From Flammula alnicola (Eukaryota > Basidiomycota > Agaricomycetes > Agaricales > Strophariaceae): a stretch of 10,128 bases of DNA. The stretch covers positions 1 through 10,128 of the forward strand of contig JADNRV010000861.1 in NCBI GenBank assembly GCA_015499995.1, in the 5' to 3' direction. A program made the position numbers and the translations under genes. A model generated the notes under the pieces. That model was not told the DNA's origin, searched no databases, and was given only the letters and a program-made list of their open reading frames with translations. Positions 1-7,500 of the stretch are shown piece by piece. Each line of letters starts with the position of its first letter. Within the stretch, counting starts at the first letter, position 1.

Positions 1-2
1 TG

Positions 3-239
3 AGGAGGAAGAAGAGAACTGTCGGGTTTTTGAATAGTTCAAGGATGGGAAAGCCTGGGACTGCGAAGAAACCGACCTCTTCCGGAAGACCCAAGGCCCC
101 TGAGGACAGAAACCGCAAGAGTCGAGTAGAAATAGAAGAATCAGAAGATGAGGAGAGCGATGAGCAAGAAGGAGGACGTGCGGAGAGGTCCACCCCGAAG
201 AAGCAAAAGAGATCAGGTAGCGCCCAAGGTATTACCTAA
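3..239 (+). pseudogene. Gag-side charged tail of the retrotransposon polyprotein, frame-broken
   Basis: An open frame enters from the left edge and ends at a TAA at 237-239. It is rich in Lys, Arg, Ser and Pro, then has an acidic run (EESEDEESDEQE) near 140-170. Such low-complexity linkers lie between the Gag zinc knuckle and the protease in this type of element. From about position 200 the sequence that leads into the protease is in another frame (the one entered at 148), so a one-base shift probably lies between about 170 and 235. No CCHC knuckle is in view; it would lie upstream of the window. An ATG at 45 in this frame is probably not a real start, because the frame is open to the edge. 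The assignment is by position and composition only. Confidence 0.5.
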
Positions 240-1191
240 AGCGGTAATTGATCCACCAAGGCCCAAGGAGTTGCCATATGTGGACGTCCCAGCATTACGA
301 TATGTTACACGACCCACAGGCGCGCCTAAGCCTAGAGATGTAGAAACGAGACCGGGGCCGGCATACAAAAACCGTGCACCCATAGAAGATGAAGTCGACT
401 CGGAAAAGATATTGGCTGCTATCCTAGACACGCCAGTAACCGTACCACTCAAGAACCTTTTCGGTTCGCCAGATAGTCCGGTCACTAAAGCGTTCGCTAA
501 AAAGATAACTAAAACCAGACAGCCAGTCTTGATAGAGGAGATTTTAGATGAAGAATATGAGCAGCCACGCAGGAATGCCGCTTCTGCACCAAGGGTGACA
601 TTCGCACACGATCTGCAGTTTAAAAATGATGCGCTCGAGGATTGGGAAGATACCGGGCAGCCAAACCCAAATTGGAACATAGCAAGCGATCCGGTGTTGC
701 AGTTCATACAAGAACACGACGGAGCGTTGCCCGATGAACCTATAGTCGCAAGGGAATCCTTAGCTCTTAGGTCTATCTATCCGAAGATCAATCAAATGGG
801 TCAAGAGGAGGCAGTAGTGGATCCCGGTTCACAGATCGTGTCTATGGCCGAGGAAGTCGCTATTGAACTAGGCTTAACCTGGAACCCAGGGATCACGGTT
901 AATATGCAGAGTGCGAACGGATCAACAAACAGGACGCTGGGACTGGCAAGAGATGTACCATTTAATCTTGGTGGACTTATGCTCTACTTGCAGGTACATA
1001 TTCTTAAAAACCCTGCTTACCGAGTTTTGTTGGGGAGGCCGTTTGACGCGCTTACCCGAAGTGGGATTCAAAATGAGATGGATGGTAGTCAGACTATCAC
1101 TATCACGGATCCTAATACTGGGAAGCGAGTGTGCCTACCTACATATGAACGCGGTGAGAACCCGTGCAGTTCAGGAGGAAGCATCAAATGA
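148..1191 (+). pseudogene. Retroviral-type aspartic protease region of pol, active site altered
   Basis: This open frame is 347 codons long and ends at TGA 1189-1191. Residues about 25-200 are linker. The aspartic protease-like domain follows at about 215-335. It has the active-site loop VVDPGSQIV (Asp225, codon 820-822), a segment ANGSTNRTLGLARDV (about residue 257 on), and the C-terminal ILGRP-like segment VLLGRPF. Such enzymes work as dimers and need Asp-Ser/Thr-Gly. Here the middle residue is Pro (CCC at 823-825); one T-to-C change from TCC would explain it, so the enzyme is probably inactive. The ATG at 148 is likely internal, since the true product is a polyprotein. Near the end the reading seems to move to another frame at about 1155-1185 (see the next segment). 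Confidence 0.82.
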
Positions 1192-1669
1192 CGCCCCTGA
1201 AAGCGCCCAGGCTTTTTAGATAACCTCGAGGAACTTATCCCAGATGAAGGAGAGGTAGTGATGATGATAGAGCTTGTTGAGAACGAGAAAAAGTTGCGCG
1301 TGCGATACGCACAGCACAAAGATAATGGAACATTCACGGATGAAGGAAAAAGGCTCGCCTTTTTATCATGCGCGCTAGATGAGGAGGTCATAGAAGGAGA
1401 CGAGCGTGTAGAAATCGAATCCTACCTTAACCAAATCTATCCTGGTAAGCTAGAAAAAGAGGACCAAGGGCCAGCGGCATCAGTCTACTTAGGAAAGAAA
1501 TATAAACCAGTCGCTTTGAAAGTAAAGCTGGTTTATGCATCTCTGCCAGAGCAGTACAGGATCAAGCGGGAAATCAAGGGAGATCCGTTAGCGGATATGC
1601 CCAAGCTTAGTAAAAACCCACCTGATTTTGAGCCCAAAGGAAGATATACACAAGAAAGAAAAGATGCGA
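1192..1669 (+). pseudogene. Linker between protease and RT, cut by the nested element
   Basis: This continues in the same frame as the protease past TGA at 1189 and TGA at 1198. It is then open to the insertion site, with an ATG-led frame from 1258. The text (KKYKPVALKVK, then DPLADMPKLSKNPPDFEPKGR, then YTQERK) resembles the conserved stretch just before RT in fungal Gypsy elements. The two TGA codons have two explanations. Either they are CGA-to-TGA changes, or, as I prefer, there are two compensating frameshifts. On the second reading, frame 2 carries VQEEASNDAPESAQAF across 1155-1216, and one T missing from the run at 1213-1217 restores frame 1. The codons stop making sense after GATGCGA at 1663-1669, and what follows up to the stop at 1702-1704 belongs to the inserted element. 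Confidence 0.8.
1663..1669. repeat. Target site duplication, left copy (GATGCGA)
   Basis: GATGCGA lies directly before the first base of the left inverted repeat and matches 7599-7605. It is in the pol reading frame (Asp-Ala). If the duplication is 8 bp, the eighth base is C here and T on the right. Confidence 0.8.
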
Positions 1670-1701
1670 CAGCCTTAGTAGCTAGAATTATATATGATAT
1701 C

Positions 1702-1767
1702 TAGGCTGTGGCCTAAAATACGTTATACATAGATGACAGGTTTGCCCCACTTAGGCCGTTGCCTAAG
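1702..1767. repeat. Left subterminal hairpin pair with TAGGC-N4-GCCTA cores
   Basis: Two short palindromes share a core: TAGGCTGTGGCCTA at 1702-1715 and CTTAGGCCGTTGCCTAAG at 1750-1767. Their centres are 50 bp apart. They recur in the right tip at the same distance. They are candidate binding sites for the transposase that moves the element; binding is inference. Confidence 0.6.
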
Positions 1768-1799
1768 ACCATGTAACACACTGTATATAGCATGCCGGA

Positions 1800-2780
1800 T
1801 GAGCCGGGGCAGGTTTTGCTCACCTTGCAGGCAGCGGGTAATAGTAAATACACATCAACAATGCATAGATTTGATGGGCGGGCACAAAATATGGTGCTGC
1901 ACGTCGTTGGGGGCGCATTTGAGCGCGGGAAAAATTCCTTTAGGGTCTCTAAATATTATTTAATCTATTCTAGGTGTTGCCGCAGGTCGGGGAGGGCGGG
2001 AACGGGTGGATTGGCGCCCATGGCTTTGGATGATGGTCCCATTTGGGGTGGGGCTGATGGTAAACAGCTGTCAACAATGCAGCAAATGATGTCCGGGGTT
2101 GTATTTTGGGTGCCGCTCATCGTCGCGGGCGCTTTTCGGTGGGGAAAAAATACCATTGCATAGCCCCAATTTTTCTCTATCCAAATCAGTCATTTGCGCG
2201 CCTTATGAGGGGCGGGACGGGGTGGATTGCAAAGGATGACTTTGGATGTAGTTCTAAAAATAACTATGTACTTCCGGGAGAATGTCATGTCTGTGACATC
2301 ATGTTCCTGGAGATCTATTTTTAATTCTAGGCACTTCCAATCTATTTTTAATCCCAGGCATGTTCGATGCGGGCCATCAATAATGAAGGAAATGATGTCC
2401 GGGGATGTATTTTTGGTGCTGCTCATCGTTGGAGGCGCTTTGGGGCGTGGAAAAAATTATTTTGCAGTCAATAAATATATTCTGACCCATCCTGGATGCT
2501 TCCGCGCCTGCCGGCAGGCGGGAATGGGTGGATTGGGGCGCTTGGCTTTGGATGACGCTCCCAATTGGGGCGGGGCTGATAGTAAATAGATATCAACATT
2601 AGAGGATGGGGTTGTATCTCGGCTTGTGCTCATCGTTGGGGGCAGTTTCGGGTAGGGACAAAAATCTACTGGGGTCTAATAATATATTGCTCCCCATTGC
2701 TGCCCTTTGTGCACCTCACGGGGGCAGGAATGGGTGGATTGGCGAGGATGACTTTGGATGACTTTCTAAAATTAGACGGA
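1800..2780 (+). repeat. Tandem array of about four degenerate 205-216 bp units (left arm)
   Basis: Anchors recur in order in each unit: a GTGCTG..TCATCGTTGGGGGC-like block (1891, 2109, 2414, 2622), a GGGAAAAAAT-like block, then GGGCGGGAANGGGTGGATTGG with CTTTGGATGA (about 1998, 2210, 2518, 2725), and GGTAAAYA..TCAACA (1840-1866, 2060-2080, 2580-2598). The first step is 216 bp. The step from the second to the third unit is longer, about 305 bp, because about 100 bp sit inside it at 2285-2390. Units diverge strongly from each other, so the array is old. No protein is encoded; open frames across it are incidental. Confidence 0.75.
2311..2366 (+). repeat. 28-29 bp direct duplication inside the extra block of the left array
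   Basis: ATCTATTTTTAATTCTAGGC at about 2312 and ATCTATTTTTAATCCCAGGC at 2340 form a short tandem pair. They belong to the stretch of about 100 bp that lengthens the second-to-third unit step. Just upstream, ATGTCATGTCTGTGACAT can form a small hairpin (about 2282-2299). Confidence 0.55.
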
Positions 2781-2797
2781 AAGCCTCTGCTGGTTTT

Positions 2798-2898
2798 GTT
2801 ATCTATAGATTAGATAGATGGAAAGCGCCCAGGCTAGATATTTTTAGATGCAGGCGCTCATGCCTCGGCGCCTGTCTCCGTTATCTATAGATTAGATA
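2798..2898 (+). repeat. Paired GTTATCTATAGATTAGATA blocks with intervening hairpin
   Basis: The 19-mer occurs at 2798-2816 and again at 2880-2898, 82 bp apart, with the palindrome ATCTATAGAT inside. Between them, CAGGCGC and GCGCCTG (about 2851-2875) can pair. One matching copy lies inverted in the right arm (6863-6881), and a looser one lies in the spacer (4481-4499). Confidence 0.65.
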
Positions 2899-3129
2899 CT
2901 CAAGTAAAAAAGATTAAATAGAAAACTTTAATATATTTGAACTGTGCTAGGTCATAAGGTATACAGCATAGAAAATAAAATACAGGACTGAAATGAGGAT
3001 AAGAACAAGGAGAGCGCACGTCGATGTGAGTAACATGCATCATCGACTCTCCTGCAGCTCATCCTCGTGCACGTCCTTGTCGTCATATCAGCGCTCCCAC
3101 CCCCTTGTTGCCGCCGCTGCCACCTCGTC

Positions 3130-3880
3130 ATCATCATTGTATCCCAGCAGCAGCGGTTGTGCTGCTCCTCCCCCCACTTTGATGTCGTCACCGCATCTGA
3201 GGTGGCCGCTACTGCTGTTCCCCCCTGGTCATCGCCGTATCCGAGCAGCAGCAGCAGTCGTGCTGCTGCTGCCCCACGAGTCCCACCTGGCCGTCGTTCA
3301 TCGTATCCGAGCAGCAGCAGCGGTCGTGCTGTCGCTGCTGGTTCTGCTTTGCCGTCGCTATTGTACCCGAGCAGCAGCAGTTATCATGCTGCTGCCGCTG
3401 GTCCCGTTTCGTGGCCGTCGTGGTCGCATCCGAGCAGCAGCAGCAGCGGTCGTGCTGCTGCTGCTAGTCCCGCTTCATGGCCATCGTCGTCATACTCACA
3501 GCAGCAATTGTCGTGCTGCTGCCGCGAGTCCACATGGCCGTCGTTGTATCCACGACCACTGCTGCTGCCGTTCCCGCTTCGTGGATGTACGTCGTGCCAG
3601 AGCAACAGCAGCAGAAGTCGCGCTGCTGCTGCTGCTGCTGCTGCTGGTCCCACTTCGCGGTCGTCGTCGTACCCGAGCCGTGGCCGTTGTCGTCATGTCC
3701 GAGCAGCAGCAGCAGTTGTCGTGGCTGCTGGTCCGCTTCGCCGTCATCGTCTTACCCGAGCAGCAGCAGCTGTCGTGCTGCTGCTGCTGGTCCCGCTTTG
3801 TGGCCATAGTCATCGTACCCGAGCAGCCTGTTGTTGATCCCACCTCGCCGCCGTCGCCGCATCATGTCCGAGCAGCCACC
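3130..3880 (+). repeat. CAG/CTG hairpin minisatellite, left arm (about 14 units)
   Basis: Degenerate units of roughly 55-65 bp begin with a CGTAYCCGAG-like motif (for example 3235, 3300, 3362, 3424, 3693, 3750, 3812). Each then has an AGCAGCAGCAG run, a short TCGT-like centre, a CTGCTGCTG run and a GGTCCCGCTTCGTGGCCGTCGT-like tail. CAG and CTG runs within one unit are complementary, so each unit can form its own hairpin. The long open frames here (306, 256 and 110 codons plus minus-strand ones) are rich in Ser, Arg, Ala and Val in whichever frame is read. That is what triplet repeats give, so I do not call a gene. Confidence 0.8.
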
Positions 3881-3894
3881 AGAGTAAAGAAAGA

Positions 3895-3921
3895 GACGAT
3901 GACCATTGAATGATCATCGTC
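3895..3921. repeat. Inner-edge hairpin, left arm
   Basis: GACGATGACCATT, a single G, and AATGATCATCGTC pair over 13 bp with one mismatch. A related but differently spelled hairpin lies at the mirrored place (5441-5468). Confidence 0.65.
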
Positions 3922-3984
3922 ACCTCGTCAGGTTGCCTATGGTTTGGATAAGTGGGGGGATGGAAAGACGAAGAGCAGAAAACG

Positions 3985-4006
3985 AATCGAGTCATGCGAC
4001 TCGATT
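3985..4006. repeat. Hairpin AATCGAGTC / GACTCGATT, left arm
   Basis: Two perfect 9-bp arms surround an ATGC loop. The mirrored copy is at 5361-5384. Confidence 0.65.
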
Positions 4007-4035
4007 TGTTACACACCGAATGGGTCTCCCTCTCC

Positions 4036-5332
4036 CCTCATATCTTCTCACCTGTCACCCCCCTCCTATTTGTGTGGAGACCTACGTAGTAGCAATGGGA
4101 GGAGAAGGAAAGTGGTGGTGCAGCCGGATGGTTCAGCGAGCGAAGGGATGGTTGTCTAACGATGTTGAAAATCGTTGATCGTGGTTCAAGCGGACCTTGA
4201 AATCACCGGACCGCTCAATTTCCGGAGCTTTCTCGTCGTCGAGGACAGCGTCAATGCCCCTGTAAAATAATTTTGGGATCTGTGGAAATGTAATTTACCA
4301 TCCTAAAATATTCGTTGAATGCTGACATTAAAAATTACTTTCAAGTCTCAAAATATGCTATCGTACACAAATGAAATCTGTGCGACTGATGTGAAAGCAT
4401 GGTGATTTCGGGCGCTTGAAATTGAAAACCCTACGGATGGCCCCTTTGAGATGTCTGAAATTTAAAATAATGGGTCAGATATCATCTATAGATTAGTTAG
4501 AAGTGTTCTAGATTACTTGAGAGCTTCAACAAAATGTCAAGGGACAGGGATTTGAAATAACATGAAGGATGTTGAATTGATTCCAGATTTCCTCTTCGTT
4601 TCATGCCTAACTTGAGTGCAAAGGATGTATCATTACACAGGCCTTCACTAGGCCCAAATAAATTTTGGAATTCTTATTTGGTATACTATTATTACTGAAT
4701 TATCTACCTTTCAGAGTATCCAAAGCAGTTCTTAAGGTCCTAAAGGCGAGATAGATGACTGCAGAAGTCCATAAATCACCACGCATGGCCGGAAATATAT
4801 GTAGCACTACCCTAGAGGATCAAAGCTCGGCTCGGACCTCACTGAAATATGAAATATTTCTATTCTAAAAATTTACCGACACTAATCTACATAGTTACCC
4901 ACCAGTTTAATGTCGTCCGAGACATCCTCGACAAGCAAGGTGGAAGACGCAGAGACGCGGACCGCTGGTGCTAGCCAATCAAATCGGTTTCGGCTGACGC
5001 CGAAACGCGATCAACCGTGGTTGAACGCAAGTCATCGACTCCCATCTGCACCTATCGCCTCGCCGCCGCCCCGCCATTTGGCAATACCAACCCACAGCTG
5101 CCTGCACTGTCGCCTCGCACCATGGCTTTTTCCACGTCACCACCGCCCGCCCTGCGTAGCACCACGAATGAACAGGCCAGCAAATCACAAAACCCACCCC
5201 CATCGATACACGGTTAGCAAACCAGCGCCAACGACGCCGCGTGCCCTTCCCCCTCCTTGAGGGATATGGGCCGGCCTTTGAAGTATCTGGGGCGAGGGGT
5301 TCAGGGGTAGAAGGTCTCGAGGGGAGACCCTG
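4036..5332. other. Central spacer of the nested element, no gene seen
   Basis: About 1.3 kb lies between the arms. 4150-4260 has a run of CG-rich short inverted motifs (GCGGACC / GGACCGC near 4190-4235). 4260-4910 is AT-rich with no open frame of note and includes a loose ATCTATAGAT copy at 4481-4499. 4910-5270 is GC-rich; the 116-codon frame there has no recognisable motif and is rich in Pro, Arg and His, so I do not call it. Two small hairpins sit at 4987-5006 (GTTTCGGC / GCCGAAAC) and 5011-5024 (TCAACC / GGTTGA). No catalytic signature of a transposase is visible. Confidence 0.6.
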
Positions 5333-5360
5333 GTAGAGGGAGACCCACCCGGTGCGCAAC

Positions 5361-5384
5361 GAATTGAGTCGTATGACTCGATTC
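5361..5384. repeat. Hairpin GAATTGAGTC / GACTCGATTC, right arm
   Basis: Two 10-bp arms with one C/T-type mismatch surround a GTAT loop. It is the counterpart of 3985-4006. Confidence 0.65.
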
Positions 5385-5440
5385 ATTTTCTGTTCTTCCT
5401 CTCTCCCTCCCCACTTACCCAATCCATAGGTAAGATGACG

Positions 5441-5468
5441 AGATGGCGACCTTGAAAGGTCGTCATCT
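5441..5468. repeat. Inner-edge hairpin, right arm
   Basis: AGATGGCGACCTT and AAGGTCGTCATCT pair over 13 bp with one mismatch and a GA loop. The flanks (AAAGAAAGAGA on the complement, then CCTATGG) match those of 3895-3921, but the stem bases differ. Confidence 0.65.
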
Positions 5469-5504
5469 CTTTCTTTATTCCGCTGGCTGCTCGGACACGA
5501 TGAT

Positions 5505-5760
5505 ACGATGACGGCGACGAGGTGGGAGCAGCAGCAGCAGCATTCCCACTGCTGCTGTTCAGATACGGCAACGACGAGAGGGAAGCAGCGGCAGCAGCAC
5601 GACCGCTGCTGCTGCTCGGATATGATGACGATTAGAGGGGAGCGGCAGCAGAGCCCACTGCTGCTGCTCTGGCTGCCGCTTGGATACGACGACGACGACG
5701 AGGAGGTAAGGGGAGCAGCAGCACGACAGCTGCCACTCGGATACGACGGCGGCGCCCTTT
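5505..5760 (-). repeat. CAG/CTG hairpin minisatellite, right arm (about 5 units)
   Basis: The same units occur in the opposite orientation, for example GCAGCAGCACGACCGCTGCT (from about 5592), ending in CTGCTCGGATATGATGACG. On the minus strand they read like the left array. This is the shorter copy of the module, with about a third of the units. Confidence 0.78.
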
Positions 5761-5777
5761 GCTATCCCCACAGACCA

Positions 5778-5844
5778 AAGGAGGGACGACGAAGCCCGTC
5801 GTCCCTCCTTGACTTCGAACGTCGTGCAGACGACGTTCGAAGTC
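5778..5844. repeat. Two perfect back-to-back hairpins
   Basis: The first is AAGGAGGGACGACG (5778-5791), loop AAGCC, then CGTCGTCCCTCCTT (5797-5810). The second follows at once: GACTTCGAACGTCGT (5811-5825), loop GCAG, then ACGACGTTCGAAGTC (5830-5844). Stems are 14 and 15 bp with no mismatch, in an arm where most other stems have decayed. No matching pair was found in the left arm. Confidence 0.85.
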
Positions 5845-5894
5845 TCTTTTCATCCTCCGCAATTGTCCAACTGCATCCAAGGTAAATGCAGGGC

Positions 5895-5938
5895 AAGCAG
5901 CGGGAGAGTGGGAAGCAGCGGGAGAGTGGGAAGCAGGG
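5895..5938 (+). repeat. 18-bp tandem repeat, two full copies
   Basis: AAGCAGCGGGAGAGTGGG occurs at 5895-5912 and 5913-5930, and a partial copy follows. It is perfect between the full copies, so it is a recent duplication. It lies in a GC-rich gene-free stretch (5845-6240) in which I see nothing else. Confidence 0.8.
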
Positions 5939-6243
5939 ATGATAGGCAGAGGGACCAGTAGGGCAAAGGTGACATTGGCAACCCAGAGGGAGGACAGGTA
6001 CCGGTCTCGACGACGCCGAGGATGGCTGAATAGCGCTACCGGTTGAGCAGGATAGGGTAGGATGGCCATGCTGGGAGATCAGCGGAGCTGACGCCGACTG
6101 GAGACGCCGCTGCAGAAGACGAGCAGCATACGACCACCGCCTCTGCCGTCAGAGGACAGCACACAAACGGCAGAAGGGAGCCAGATGAGATAGATGAAAG
6201 GGAGCATGACACACCCGCAATGGTGAGGAATGCCTCCCTATTA

Positions 6244-6275
6244 CTCAGAACGTGCATCGACGTGCGCGTTCTGAG
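6244..6275. repeat. Palindrome CTCAGAACG / CGTTCTGAG containing the shared GCGCACGTCGATG block
   Basis: Nine-bp perfect outer arms (6244-6252 and 6267-6275) flank a centre that pairs further with mismatches. On the minus strand 6267-6255 reads GCGCACGTCGATG, which is also found at 3014-3026 in the left arm. It ties these distant places together as one arm module. Confidence 0.65.
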
Positions 6276-6289
6276 AGTTCTTAATTTAA

Positions 6290-6855
6290 ATATGTAGTAT
6301 TTTATTTCAAATAAATTGTGTATTCACTATTCAACGTGCACTGAGTGTGTAAACGAACCCAGAGCGCACTGAGTGCATCACCAATATTGGCTATTTTTAA
6401 TGCTCGTCCAACGCGAGCACATTCCCATCCAAATTGGGAAGGTGATGTGTGTGTCATCCAGATGCTTGATGGTGCATCCACCTCTTCCCGTCCACTTCTG
6501 TCGGTAAAATTAGTACCATTGGATTCAGAATTACAGCTAGATTACAACTATGTAATTTATTAAATAAATAATCAACAGGAAAGTGCTCCGAAACCATGTG
6601 AATCTATTTATATCACTCATCCAACCCATCCATCTCAATGCAGAACCAGTGGCCAACGTCATCCGATTGCTTCACAAGCCATCCATCCCCTTCCCATTGG
6701 AGTCAGACCACAAAAATAGTACCAATGTATTCATAGAGACAAGTACTTTATATATATCTTCTTTATTTAAAAGAGAACATGTAGGGGCAAGAGGCGGAAG
6801 GCAAAAACGGCTTGCATCTATTTTTAAACCAGAGCGGCAGAGTTGCGGTAGCCAC
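6290..6855. other. Right-arm-only AT-rich segment with a degenerate duplication of about 208 bp
   Basis: The left arm has only about 70 bp where the right has about 560 bp here. Within it, two stretches resemble each other at a distance of 207-209 bp: GTCATCCAGATGCTTGATGG (6451) with GTCATCCGATTGCTTCACAA (6658), and TTAGTACCATTGGATTCA (6507) with ATAGTACCAATGTATTCA (6716). Also, GCACTGAGTG occurs twice near 6339 and 6367. No gene is seen; the 97-codon and 72-codon frames have no known motif. It may be a third, smaller insertion, or sequence lost from the left arm. Confidence 0.55.
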
Positions 6856-6862
6856 TTACTAG

Positions 6863-6881
6863 TATCTAATCTATAGATAAC
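6863..6881 (-). repeat. Right-arm copy of the ATCTATAGAT block
   Basis: TATCTAATCTATAGATAAC is the exact complement of the 19-mer at 2880-2898. It marks the inner end of the tandem-array module in this arm. Confidence 0.65.
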
Positions 6882-6930
6882 AGGATCAGGCAGGAACAAA
6901 TCCGTGCCTGTGTCTAAAAATATCAGCTCG

Positions 6931-7004
6931 GAACGGAATATTGATGGGAATGGAATATTGACGGGAAAGGAATAACAGAATGATGGGAACGGAATATTGA
7001 TGGG
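6931..7004 (+). repeat. Short tandem repeat, about 17 bp unit
   Basis: GGAATATTGA recurs at 6935, 6952 and 6991, with a variant GGAATAACAG at 6969. The unit is roughly GGGAAYGGAATATTGAT. It is seen only in the right arm, between the 213-bp units and the ATCTATAGAT block. Confidence 0.65.
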
Positions 7005-7009
7005 CGCGT

Positions 7010-7450
7010 CTATTTATGGAACATCATCCAAATGCACCAGCGCCAATCCACCCGTTCCCGCCCCTCTCGACATGCGCAAATGGCGCGAATGGGTAGGAAT
7101 ATATTACTGGACCCTGACTCACTTTTTTCCGTGCTCAAAAGCGCCCACAATGATGAGCGGGGCCAGATTTTGTGCCCGGCGGTCAAATCTGTGCATTGTT
7201 GATGTCTGTTTACTATGACCCTCACCCAGTATAGAGCGTCATCCAAAGCCATGCGCGCCAATCCACCCGCTCCTGCCCTCCCCGACGCGTGGAAACACCT
7301 AGAATAAATCAAATAATATATATAGACCCTAACGGAATTTTTCCCACGCTCAAATGCGCCCCCGACAACGTGCAGCACCATGTTTTGTGCCCGCCATCAA
7401 TCTATGCATTGTTGATGTGTATTTATTATTGCCCGCCCCTGCAAGGTGAG
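7010..7450 (-). repeat. Two tandem units of about 213 bp (right arm)
   Basis: TGCATTGTTGATGT recurs at about 7405 and 7192, 213 bp apart. Each is flanked by the same blocks as in the left array (TTTGTGCCCGC, TTTTTCCC.GCTCAAA.GCGCCC, CCAATCCACCCG with TCATCCAAA). On the minus strand the order matches the left arm, with two units in place of four. Confidence 0.75.
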
Positions 7451-7500
7451 CAAATCTGCCCCGGCTCATCCGGCATGCTATATACAGTGTGTTACATGGT

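Larger units (their letters stand above)
1670..4035 (+). repeat. Left arm of the long terminal inverted repeat
   Basis: This arm matches the complement of 5333-7598 as a series of blocks in the same order. 1670-1985 pairs with 7598-7283, near-continuous. The tandem region 1985-2780 pairs with 7283-7010, with different copy number. 2835-2900 pairs with 6925-6860 (GATATTTTTAGA and the TCTATAGATTAGATACT block). 2970-3026 pairs with 6310-6255 (AATAAAATAC and GCGCACGTCGATG). The CAG/CTG minisatellite at 3130-3880 pairs with 5505-5760, and 3880-4035 pairs with 5490-5333. The last block contains AAAGAAAGAGA, CCTATGG, GAGTCAT and GGGTCTCCCTCT in both arms. Exact ends of the homology need a dot plot. 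Confidence 0.8.

Noticed and set aside
1792..2589. Open frames of 123 and 120 codons with similar peptides (VVGGAF..GKN) as a protein family
   Set aside because: The similarity comes from the underlying tandem DNA units of about 215 bp. The frames start and stop at different points in each unit, and no domain is recognisable.
3235..3830. CRISPR array
   Set aside because: The units are degenerate hairpin minisatellites with no unique spacers, no cas genes are present, and the context is eukaryotic.
2993..3913. Long open frame of 306 codons (and overlapping 256-codon frame) as a protein gene
   Set aside because: It is made of CAG/CTG and CGT triplet repeats that stay open in several frames on both strands. 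The product is Ser/Arg/Ala/Val low complexity without any domain, and the region is a repeat module of the inverted arms.
4481..4499. ATCTATAGAT motif in the spacer as a third arm module
   Set aside because: The 10-bp palindrome is shared, but the flanks differ from the other copies; it was noted in the spacer entry only.
4910..5260. 116-codon frame in the central spacer as a transposase remnant
   Set aside because: It has no DDE/D pattern, zinc ligands or helix-turn-helix text, and its composition is Pro/His/Arg rich. An opposing frame of 147 codons covers the same bases.
5508..5885. Open frame of 125 codons as a gene
   Set aside because: It lies across the right-arm triplet minisatellite and the twin hairpins. 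Its Gln, His and Cys content follows from the repeats.
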